Origin: DASTGO01 sp035719045
GTDB taxonomy: Bacteria; Actinomycetota; Actinomycetes; Actinomycetales; Kineosporiaceae
Assembly (NCBI GenBank): GCA_035719045.1
Contig: DASTGO010000148.1
Location: 1-8,153 of the forward strand
Direction: 5' to 3'
Length of the DNA: 8,153 nucleotides
Both the position numbers and the translations under genes were made by a program. The notes under the pieces were generated by a model. The model had not been told where the DNA came from and did no database searches. It worked only from the letters and a program-made list of their open reading frames with translations. Numbering within the stretch: the stretch's first letter is position 1; each line of letters starts with the position of its first letter. Shown piece by piece: positions 1-5,650 of the stretch.

Positions 1-2
1 TC

Positions 3-569
3 GACCCCGAACTGTTCGGCAAGCTGTCCGAACGCTTCGCCCGGTTCATGGGAACGGCCAGCTTTCTCTTCTACATGACGATGTTCGTCGGGGTCTGGCT
101 GGCCTGGAACACCTTCGCCCCGGCGCAACTGCAGTTCGACCCGCGGGCGCTGAACTACACCCTGCTCACGCTGATCCTCAGCCTGCAGGCGTCGTACGCC
201 GCACCGCTGATCCTGCTCGCCCAGAACCGCCAGGACGACCGGGACCGGGTCTCGCTGGAACAGGACCGGCAGCGCGGCGAACGGTCGCTGGCCGACACCG
301 AGTACCTGGCCCGGGAACTGGTCGCCCTGCGGATCGCGCTGCGGGACGTGGCCACCCGGGACTTCGTCCGGGCCGAGCTGCGCGACCTGCTGGCCGAACT
401 CGAGGCGAACGGCCGGCCCGGCGACGCCGCTGCGGCCGGACCGGACCGCACCGGACCGGGATCTGCCGAACCGGGCCGCACCGAGCGGGAGCCTGCCGCC
501 GGCGTTCCTGGCGAACGTGGTCACGCCGGCCACGGGACGCCCGGGGGCCGGGCCTCCCGGGACGGGTAG
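3..569 (+). CDS. DUF1003 family membrane protein (5' truncated)
   Basis: This is the C-terminal 188 residues of a DUF1003 protein; the reading frame is open to the left edge, so the true start lies outside the window. The first visible residues read DPELFGKLSERFARFMG and lead straight into a hydrophobic segment (about visible residues 17-40). A second membrane segment follows, ending in the family-typical APLILLAQNRQDDRDR. After it come a charged, probably helical region and a disordered tail of about 60 residues rich in Gly, Pro, Ala and Arg. Two adjacent membrane spans followed by the QNRQ motif are the DUF1003 signature. The biochemical function of the family is unknown. In actinobacteria it often lies near an MgtE N-terminal/CBS-domain gene and mrp, and mrp is indeed downstream here. 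The stop codon falls inside the first copy of a GACGTCAGG repeat. The family call is firm; no function is proposed. Confidence 0.85.
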   Translation, partial: DPELFGKLSERFARFMGTASFLFYMTMFVGVWLAWNTFAPAQLQFDPRALNYTLLTLILSLQASYAAPLILLAQNRQDDRDRVSLEQDRQRGERSLADTEYLARELVALRIALRDVATRDFVRAELRDLLAELEANGRPGDAAAAGPDRTGPGSAEPGRTEREPAAGVPGERGHAGHGTPGGRASRDG

Positions 570-635
570 ACGTCAGGCCGGGTAGACGACGGGGAGACGT
601 CAGGGGGCCAGACGTCAGGGGGGCCGGACGTCAGG
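569..635. repeat. Four GACGTCAGG repeats between convergent genes
   Basis: The 9-mer GACGTCAGG occurs at 569-577, 596-604, 611-619 and 627-635, all in the same orientation. Copy starts are 27, 15 and 16 bp apart, and the surrounding bases are also partly repeated (GGGTAGACG at 564-572 and again from 580). The first copy begins on the last base of the DUF1003 stop codon. The last contains the GNAT stop codon read on the opposite strand. GACGTC is itself palindromic. A 5-bp GCCGG/CCGGC inverted repeat (623-627 and 636-640) encloses most of the last copy. There is no T-tract. It may be a degenerate tandem array, a protein-binding cluster, or part of a bidirectional 3' end; sequence alone cannot decide. 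Confidence 0.75.
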
Positions 636-1188
636 CCGGCGGCGTCCAGTCCTCGCGCAGCAACCCGTACCAGGCGGAGTCGCAGATCTCGTCGGCGACG
701 ATCCAGCGCTGCCGCAGCAGGCCCTCCTGCCGGAAGCCGAGCCGGTCCAGCAGCCGGGCGGAGGCCTCGTTGCGCGGGTCGATGTCCGCCTCCAGCCGGT
801 TCAGGTCGAGCCCGGTGAACGCGTACCCCACCACGGCGGCCGCCGCCTCCCCGGCGTACCCGTGCCCCCAGGCGTCCCGGCGCAGGGCGTAGCCGATCTC
901 GGCCCGCCGGCTGCCCCGGTCGAGGTGGAACAGCGAGACCGTCCCGATCAGGTCTTCGTCCTCGAGGCGGAGCACCGCCAGCCGCACCGCCCGGCCCGCC
1001 GCCGCATCCTCGACGTCCGCCCGGACCATCAGCCCGGCCAGCGCCGGCCGGTTCCAGGGCGGGGTGCTCCAGTACCGCATCACCTGGGGGTCGGAGAAGA
1101 TCGCGTACAGGGCCCCGGCGTCGTCGGGGGCGACCGGGCGCAGCCGCAGCCGCGGGGTGTCCAGGGCGAGGTCGGCCAGTCCGGGCAT
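631..1188 (-). CDS. GNAT N-acetyltransferase, RimJ/RimL type
   Basis: This 185-residue single-domain cytoplasmic protein has the Acetyltransf_3 (RimJ/RimL-like) GNAT fold. It should transfer acetyl from acetyl-CoA to an amine, either a protein N-terminus or a small molecule; the substrate is not predictable. The N-terminus, TPRLRLRPVAPDDAGAL (residues 11-27), is the usual first strand and helix of the subfamily. Motif A, the pyrophosphate-binding loop, is RRDAWGHGYAGEA (103-115). The late motif NEASARLLDRLGFRQEG (140-156) is the typical motif B region. ATG 1188 was chosen because the protein then begins just before the conserved first strand and the length fits the family. The frame stays open to an earlier ATG at 1245, but that adds an Arg/Gly-rich stretch unlike any GNAT. 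A TACGGT box lies 8 nt before ATG 1188. The gene diverges from the pilB-like gene and converges with the DUF1003 gene. Confidence 0.88.
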   Translation of the reverse strand: MPGLADLALDTPRLRLRPVAPDDAGALYAIFSDPQVMRYWSTPPWNRPALAGLMVRADVEDAAAGRAVRLAVLRLEDEDLIGTVSLFHLDRGSRRAEIGYALRRDAWGHGYAGEAAAAVVGYAFTGLDLNRLEADIDPRNEASARLLDRLGFRQEGLLRQRWIVADEICDSAWYGLLREDWTPPA

Positions 1189-1196
1189 GGACCCAG

Positions 1197-1202
1197 ACCG
1201 TA
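1197..1202 (-). promoter_or_regulatory. Candidate -10 box for the GNAT gene
   Basis: On the minus strand the hexamer TACGGT ends 8 nt before ATG 1188. This matches the actinobacterial TANNNT -10 pattern at a distance giving a leaderless transcript or one with a 1-2 nt leader. No convincing Shine-Dalgarno or -35 element is visible. It supports the 1188 start over the 1245 alternative. Spacing is slightly longer than at the other three boxes in this window. Confidence 0.45.
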
Positions 1203-1288
1203 GCCCTGCGGCGCGGACAGGCCGCCGTCCGGGTCCCCGGTTCACCCGCGCAGATCACCCCCTGGTCAACCCGGTGCCGGTTCCTGCC

Positions 1289-1294
1289 GAGAAG
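1289..1294 (+). promoter_or_regulatory. Ribosome binding site deciding the pilB-like start
   Basis: GAGAAG lies 6 nt before GTG 1301. It is the best Shine-Dalgarno-like match among the in-frame candidates (ATG 1187, GTG 1274, GTG 1301) and favours GTG 1301. It is purine-rich but not a perfect GGAGG, so the start assignment remains moderately certain. Confidence 0.45.
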
Positions 1295-1300
1295 ACCCCC

Positions 1301-3325
1301 GTGAGCGAGCCCCCCGACCCTTCGGCGGCCCCGCTGCGGCGGCACCGGGCCACGGCCGCGAGGGCGACCAACCCTGACCGGTCCCCCAACGCACGGCGCC
1401 GGCTCGGGGACGTCCTGGTGGACTCGGGGCTGCTCACCGCCGAGCAGCTCCAGCAGGCCCTGGAGGACCAGCGGCGTCCGGACGCCCCCCGGCGACGCCT
1501 CGGGCAGGTCGTGGTGGATCTCGGGATGGCCACCGAGCGGCAGGTCGCCGAATGCCTGGCGAACCTGCTCGGCCTGGAGATGGTCGACCTGTCGAAGAAC
1601 GTGCCCGCCCCGGACGTGGTCCGGATGCTGCCGCGGTCGGTGGCCGAGCGGACCAACGTACTCGTGCTGGACCGTTCCCCCAACGGCGGGCTGGTGGTGG
1701 CCGCGTCCGACCCGACGAACGTGCTCGCCCTGGACGACGTGCGCCTGCACACCCGGTCCCCCGACCTGCAGGTCGTGGTGGCCACCGACAGCCAGATCCG
1801 CGACCACATCGCCCGGGCCTGGTCGCTGGGCCACGACAGCTCCTCGGTTTCGGCGATCATCGACGACGCCGAGAACCCGGATGACGCCGACGTCGCCGGC
1901 ACCGGGACGGGGGACGACGCGCCGATCGTCCGGCTGGTCAACCAGATCCTCGGCGACGCGGTCCACCTGCGCGCCTCCGACATCCACATCGAGAGCCAGC
2001 GGGACGCGGTCCGGGTGCGCTACCGGATCGACGGCCTGCTGCGGGACGTGATGAACGCCCCCAAACGGATCACCACCTCGGTGGTCAGCCGGATCAAGAT
2101 CATGTCCGGGCTGGACATCGCCGAGCGCCGGGTGCCGCAGGACGGCCGGACCCGGTTCATGCTCGACAGTGTCGCCATCGACGCCCGGGTGAGCACCCTG
2201 CCCAGCCTGCACGGCGAGAAGGTGGTCATCCGGCTGCTCACCCGCGGCGACGACGTCCCCCGCCTGGACAGCCTCGGCTTCGAGCCGCATCAGCTCGCCG
2301 CGCTGCGGGCGGCCCTGTCGGTCCCGCAGGGGCTGATCCTCATCACCGGGCCGACCGGCTCGGGCAAGACGAACACGCTCTACTCGGCGATCGCGGAGGT
2401 CCGCAGCCCGGAGCTCAACATCGTCACCCTGGAGGACCCGGTCGAGGTCCAGCTGCCCGGGATCACCCAGGTCGGGGTGAGCGAGAAGACGGGGATGACG
2501 TTCAGCAAGGGACTGCGCTCGATCCTGCGCCAGGACCCGGACATCATCCTGGTCGGCGAGGTCCGTGACGCCGAGACCGCGGAACTGGCCCTGAAGGCCT
2601 CGCTGACCGGTCACATGGTGCTCACCACGCTGCACACGAACTCCGCGGTGGCCGCCCTGACCCGGCTGGTCGACATGGGCGCCGAGCCGTTCCTGGTCGC
2701 CTCCTCGCTGACCGCCGCGCTGGCCCAGCGGCTGGTCCGCAAGCCCTGCCCGAGCTGTGCCCAGCCGTACGTCCCGGACGAGCTCACCCTGACCGGCCTC
2801 GGGCTCACCCCCGCCGACCTGGCCGGCTGCACCCCCCGGCACGGCACCGGCTGCCCGGACTGCGGCGGGACGGGCTACCGGGGCCGGACGGCCGTCTACG
2901 AGATCCTCAGCGTCGACGCCACCCTGCGCCAGGTGCTGGTCAAGGACCCGTCCGAGTCAGCGATCGCCGCCGCCGCCCGGGCCGCCGGGATGCTCACCCT
3001 GCGCGGGTCCGCCCTGGATAAGGCGCGGCGGGGCGAGACCACCTTCGAGGAGGCCGTCCGGGTCACCCACTCCGACCACAGCGGGGCACGGACCTGCCCG
3101 GCCTGTGAGCGCCCGGTGGAGCACGACATGGTGGTCTGCCCCTGGTGCGCCGCCACCCTGGACCGCGGTCACTGCGAGCGGTGCGCCCGGACCCTGGACC
3201 CGGACTGGAAGATCTGCCCCTGGTGCCGGACCCCCGCCCCCGGCCCGGGGTACGCCACCGTGGCAGCCGTCCCCGCCCAGACCCGCTGGGAGGACCACCC
3301 CGAGCCGTACGGCGGGCACCAGTGA
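1301..3325 (+). CDS. GspE/PilB-family assembly ATPase with MshEN domain and C-terminal double zinc ribbon
   Basis: The protein has 674 residues and is predicted to be a hexameric cytoplasmic ATPase that powers type IV pilus or type II-like pseudopilus assembly. Residues 34-57 match MshEN motif I fully (RLG, GLL, L, AL, Q57). Residues 66-89 match motif II except that the final Gln is Leu89. The ATPase core has SDIHIE, Walker A GPTGSGKT (350-357), the Asp-box EDP (378-380), Walker B ILVGEVRD (416-423, Glu420) and His-box His438/His445. A tetracysteine zinc site (Cys483, 486, 518, 521) is typical of the family. Unusually, the end adds two further CxxC-x10-CxxC ribbons (Cys599/602/613/616 and 625/628/639/642), making it about 100 residues longer than common PilB/GspE proteins. 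GTG 1301 was chosen for its ribosome site. No pilus, prepilin, PilC or PilT gene is present nearby, so its partners are elsewhere. Family certain; exact machine unknown. Confidence 0.93.
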   Translation: MSEPPDPSAAPLRRHRATAARATNPDRSPNARRRLGDVLVDSGLLTAEQLQQALEDQRRPDAPRRRLGQVVVDLGMATERQVAECLANLLGLEMVDLSKNVPAPDVVRMLPRSVAERTNVLVLDRSPNGGLVVAASDPTNVLALDDVRLHTRSPDLQVVVATDSQIRDHIARAWSLGHDSSSVSAIIDDAENPDDADVAGTGTGDDAPIVRLVNQILGDAVHLRASDIHIESQRDAVRVRYRIDGLLRDVMNAPKRITTSVVSRIKIMSGLDIAERRVPQDGRTRFMLDSVAIDARVSTLPSLHGEKVVIRLLTRGDDVPRLDSLGFEPHQLAALRAALSVPQGLILITGPTGSGKTNTLYSAIAEVRSPELNIVTLEDPVEVQLPGITQVGVSEKTGMTFSKGLRSILRQDPDIILVGEVRDAETAELALKASLTGHMVLTTLHTNSAVAALTRLVDMGAEPFLVASSLTAALAQRLVRKPCPSCAQPYVPDELTLTGLGLTPADLAGCTPRHGTGCPDCGGTGYRGRTAVYEILSVDATLRQVLVKDPSESAIAAAARAAGMLTLRGSALDKARRGETTFEEAVRVTHSDHSGARTCPACERPVEHDMVVCPWCAATLDRGHCERCARTLDPDWKICPWCRTPAPGPGYATVAAVPAQTRWEDHPEPYGGHQ

Positions 3326-3341
3326 TCCGGCACCCCGGATC
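3324..3341 (+). terminator. Stem-loop overlapping the pilB-like stop codon
   Basis: GATCCGG (3324-3330) and CCGGATC (3335-3341) form a perfect 7-bp stem with a CACC loop. The stem begins inside the TGA stop. No U-tract follows, so it is not a canonical intrinsic terminator. It could act as a U-less terminator or as a 3'-end stabiliser. The hairpin itself is unambiguous; its role is inferred. Confidence 0.4.
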
Positions 3342-3439
3342 CGCGCGGTGACCCCACCAGCACACCCGATCGGGCGGCAGTTCCCGGCCGAACAGGTCAC
3401 CTCCGCGGACGGCCGGCCCGAACCGGGCGGACATCCGGG

Positions 3440-3455
3440 GGCGGGCGCGCCCGCC
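3440..3455. promoter_or_regulatory. 16-bp perfect palindrome in the mrp -35 region
   Basis: GGCGGGCGCGCCCGCC is identical to its own reverse complement. Relative to the predicted mrp start point (3482) it spans about -42 to -27 and is centred near -35, where no recognisable -35 hexamer exists. It could be an operator or activator site. Chance palindromes are more likely in GC-only sequence, so confidence in function is low. Confidence 0.35.
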
Positions 3456-3469
3456 GGGAGGCGGCGACC

Positions 3470-3475
3470 TACGAT
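3470..3475 (+). promoter_or_regulatory. -10 box for leaderless mrp transcript
   Basis: TACGAT is followed by exactly 6 nt and then ATG 3482. This is the actinobacterial leaderless arrangement, with transcription expected to begin at or next to the A of the start codon. The same octamer TACGATCG at the same distance precedes the CDF gene. A GGGAGG further upstream (3455-3460) lies too far from the ATG to be a ribosome site. Confidence 0.6.
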
Positions 3476-3481
3476 CGGGGC

Positions 3482-4612
3482 ATGGCTGTGTCCCCCGACG
3501 CCGTACAGGCCGCGCTCGCCACGGTGAACGACCCCGAGATCCGCCGCCCGATCACCGACCTGGACATGGTGAGGTCCGTCCAGGTGGACGGGGGCACGGT
3601 CCGGGTCGAGGTACTGCTCACCGTGCCCGGCTGCCCACTGAAGGACACCCTGACCCGCGACGTGCGCGCCGCGGTGGCGAAGGTCGAGGGCGTCCAGGAG
3701 GTCGACGTCGTCCTCGACGTGATGTCCGACGCCCAACGGCAGGCCCTGCGGGAGAAGCTGCGCGGCGGCGGCCAGGCGGCCCGCGAGATCCCGTTCGCCA
3801 AGCCGGGCTCGCTGACCCGGGTGTTCGCCGTGGCCTCCGGCAAGGGCGGCGTGGGCAAGTCCAGCGTGACGGTGAACCTGGCGGCGGCGATGGCGGCCGA
3901 CGGGCTGTCCGTGGGCGTGGTCGACGCGGACGTGTACGGCTTCTCCGTGCCCCGGATGCTCGGGGTCGGCCAGCCGCCGACCCGGGTGGACGACATGATC
4001 CTCCCGCCGGTCGCGCACGGCGTGAAGGTCATCTCGATCGGGATGTTCGTGCCCGGCAACCAGCCGGTGGTGTGGCGCGGGCCGATGCTGCACCGGGCCC
4101 TGGAGCAGTTCCTGGCCGACGTGTACTGGGGTGACCTCGACGTCCTCCTGCTCGACCTGCCGCCCGGCACCGGGGACATCGCGATCTCCGTCGCCCAGCT
4201 GCTGCCGACGGCGGAGATCCTCGTCGTCACGACCCCGCAGGGCGCCGCCGCGGAGGTGGCCGAGCGGGCCGGGTCGATCGCGGTGCAGACCAAGCAGCAG
4301 ATCGTCGGCGTGGTCGAGAACATGTCGTGGATGCCGATGCCGGACGGGTCCCGGGTGGAACTGTTCGGGTCCGGCGGCGGGCAGACGGTCGCAGGCTCCC
4401 TGGGCCGGGTCACCGGCGCCGAGGTGCCCCTGCTCGGACAGGTCCCGCTGGACGTCGCGCTGCGCGAGGGCGGGGACGACGGTCGGCCCGTGGTGCTCTC
4501 CGCACCGGACTCCCCCGCCGGGCAGGCGCTGCGCGAGGTCGCCCGGAGCCTGTCCAAGCGGGCCCGCAGCCTGGCCGGACGCTCGCTCGGGCTGACCCCC
4601 GTCCCGCGCTGA
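3482..4612 (+). CDS. mrp: Mrp/NBP35/ApbC-family P-loop ATPase
   Basis: This 376-residue cytoplasmic protein belongs to the Mrp/ApbC family, which binds and delivers iron-sulfur clusters in characterised members. Residues 1 to about 95 form a MIP18/DUF59 domain with its conserved Cys51 (GCPLKD). The deviant Walker A GKGGVGKSS is at 120-128, with signature Lys121. Next comes the switch-like VDADVYGFSVPRMLG and Walker B LLLDLPPGTGD (222-232). The C-terminal part has ENMSWMPMPDGS (from Glu279) where many relatives have a CxxC cluster ligand. Cys51 is the only cysteine in the whole protein. As I recall it, actinobacterial Mrp, including the M. tuberculosis protein, also lacks this CxxC, so this is probably a lineage trait. 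The ending SLAGRSLGLTP is also typical of actinobacterial Mrp. The start is fixed by a -10 box 6 nt upstream. It is followed by the CDF gene, which has its own promoter. Confidence 0.95.
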   Translation: MAVSPDAVQAALATVNDPEIRRPITDLDMVRSVQVDGGTVRVEVLLTVPGCPLKDTLTRDVRAAVAKVEGVQEVDVVLDVMSDAQRQALREKLRGGGQAAREIPFAKPGSLTRVFAVASGKGGVGKSSVTVNLAAAMAADGLSVGVVDADVYGFSVPRMLGVGQPPTRVDDMILPPVAHGVKVISIGMFVPGNQPVVWRGPMLHRALEQFLADVYWGDLDVLLLDLPPGTGDIAISVAQLLPTAEILVVTTPQGAAAEVAERAGSIAVQTKQQIVGVVENMSWMPMPDGSRVELFGSGGGQTVAGSLGRVTGAEVPLLGQVPLDVALREGGDDGRPVVLSAPDSPAGQALREVARSLSKRARSLAGRSLGLTPVPR

Positions 4613-4646
4613 CCCCGTCCGGCCCGCGCTGACCCCGTCCGGCCCG
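4603..4646 (+). repeat. 20-bp tandem duplication over the mrp stop codon
   Basis: A 24-bp string starting CCCGCGCTGACCCC occurs at 4603-4626 and again, shifted by exactly 20 bp, at 4623-4646, giving 2.2 copies of a 20-bp unit. The mrp TGA stop (4610-4612) lies in the first copy and a second TGA (4630-4632) in the next. The period is not a multiple of three. It looks like a slippage duplication at the gene end; no function is evident. Confidence 0.8.
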
Positions 4647-4693
4647 GGACGCGCCCCAGGCCGGAACACGGCGGCCGGCACCGGCAGTCCCGT

Positions 4694-4699
4694 TACGAT
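4694..4699 (+). promoter_or_regulatory. -10 box for leaderless CDF transcript
   Basis: TACGAT is followed by 6 nt and then ATG 4706, the same spacing and same TACGATCG core as at mrp. There is no Shine-Dalgarno sequence immediately upstream. The box indicates that the CDF gene is transcribed separately from mrp despite the gap of only 93 bp. A small GCCGG/CCGGC inverted repeat lies at 4674-4685; its role is unknown. Confidence 0.6.
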
Positions 4700-4705
4700 C
4701 GCCGG

Positions 4706-5620
4706 ATGGCGCACGGCCACGACCACGGCCATCCGGGACCGGCGGGCCGGCGGGACCGCCTGCTGCTGACCCTGCTCGTCACGCTCACGGTGATGCTGGC
4801 GGACGCGGTCGGGGCGTGGCTGTCCGGGAGTCTGGCGCTGCTGGCCGACGCCGGGCATCTGCTCACCGACGCGGGCGGGCTCGGCCTGGCCCTGGTCGCC
4901 ACCGTGCTGGTGGAGCGCCCGCCCAGCGACGCCCGGACCTGGGGCTTCCGGCGGGCCGAGATCCTCGGGGCGGCGGTGCAGTCCGCCCTGCTGCTCGCGG
5001 TCGGGGTGTACGTGCTGGTCGAGGCGGTCCGGCGGCTGTTCCAGCCGGCGCCGGTGACCTCCGGCACCATGCTGGTGTTCGGTCTGGCCGGGCTGATCGG
5101 CAACGGGGCCGGGATCCTGCTGCTGGCCGGCGACCGCGCCGAGGGACTACATCTACGGGCGGCCTTCCTGGACGTGCTCAACGACGCGCTGGCCTCGGTG
5201 GCCGTGCTGGTCGCCGCCGCGGTGATCCGGGTGACCGGGTGGACCCGTGCCGACGCCGTGGTGTCCCTGGTGATCGGGGCGCTCATCCTGCCGCGAACCT
5301 GGCGGCTGCTGCGCGAGGCGGTCGACGTCCTGATGGAGGCCACCCCGAAGGACGTGGACCTGGCCGCCGTCCGCACCCACCTGCTCGGCGTGCCCCACGT
5401 GCTCGGGGTGCACGACCTGCACGCCACCACGGTGGCCACCGGACTGCCCGTGCTCACCGCCCACGTGGTGGTCCACGACGCCTGTTTCCGGCACGGAGAC
5501 CTGCCGGCCATGCTGGACCGCCTGCAGTCCTGCCTGGCCGGGCACTTCGACGTCGTGCACTCGACGTTCCAGTTCGAGCCCGCCGGGCACGCCGCCCACG
5601 AGCACCAGGGTCACGGCTGA
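4706..5620 (+). CDS. Cation diffusion facilitator (CDF) efflux transporter, CzcD/ZitB type
   Basis: This 304-residue inner-membrane protein should exchange protons for cytoplasmic divalent metal, most likely zinc, working as a dimer. Six membrane segments occupy about residues 18-195, followed by a cytoplasmic metal-sensing domain (about 205-292). The transport site in TM2 is DAGHLLTD, with His51 and Asp55. TM5 reads FLDVLNDALASV, giving Asp156 and Asp160 where most ZitB/CzcD proteins have His-x3-Asp; the site is thus H-D/D-D instead of H-D/H-D. His-rich tails are present at both ends: HGHDHGH (residues 3-9) and a C-terminal run with five His. The cytoplasmic domain contains HVLGVHDLHA (231-240) and AHVVVHD (252-258), the usual CDF ferredoxin-like fold motifs. 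ATG 4706 is supported by a -10 box 6 nt upstream and by the His-rich N-terminus. The gene converges with tatB, 30 bp away. Family is certain; metal specificity is not. Confidence 0.94.
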   Translation: MAHGHDHGHPGPAGRRDRLLLTLLVTLTVMLADAVGAWLSGSLALLADAGHLLTDAGGLGLALVATVLVERPPSDARTWGFRRAEILGAAVQSALLLAVGVYVLVEAVRRLFQPAPVTSGTMLVFGLAGLIGNGAGILLLAGDRAEGLHLRAAFLDVLNDALASVAVLVAAAVIRVTGWTRADAVVSLVIGALILPRTWRLLREAVDVLMEATPKDVDLAAVRTHLLGVPHVLGVHDLHATTVATGLPVLTAHVVVHDACFRHGDLPAMLDRLQSCLAGHFDVVHSTFQFEPAGHAAHEHQGHG

Positions 5621-5650
5621 CCGCGACGCGGGGGCCGGGGCCGGATCGGG

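Noticed and set aside
1186..1245. Longer GNAT protein starting at 1245
   Set aside because: The extra 19 residues are Arg/Gly-rich, the family normally begins near TPRLRLRP, and the -10 box at 1197-1202 lies inside this extension.
1187..1300. Earlier in-frame starts for the pilB-like gene (ATG 1187, GTG 1274)
   Set aside because: Neither has a good ribosome site, and the added residues are Arg/Pro-rich and unlike an MshEN N-terminus. GTG 1301 has GAGAAG at 6 nt. GTG 1274 cannot be fully excluded.
521..2842. 773-codon open frame on the minus strand opposite the pilB-like gene
   Set aside because: Composition is dominated by Gly, Arg, Pro, Asp, His and Gln with no recognisable domain, and it runs antisense to a gene with clear ATPase motifs and across the GNAT gene. 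It is a typical stop-poor shadow of high-GC coding DNA.
4663..4694. ECF-sigma-like promoter (GGAAC then CGTT) before the CDF gene
   Set aside because: The two elements are 23 bp apart, well beyond the usual 16-18 bp; the TACGAT box fits the start codon far better.
2957..4858. 633-codon minus-strand open frame across mrp
   Set aside because: Low-complexity translation without motifs, spanning three real plus-strand genes; a GC-driven shadow.
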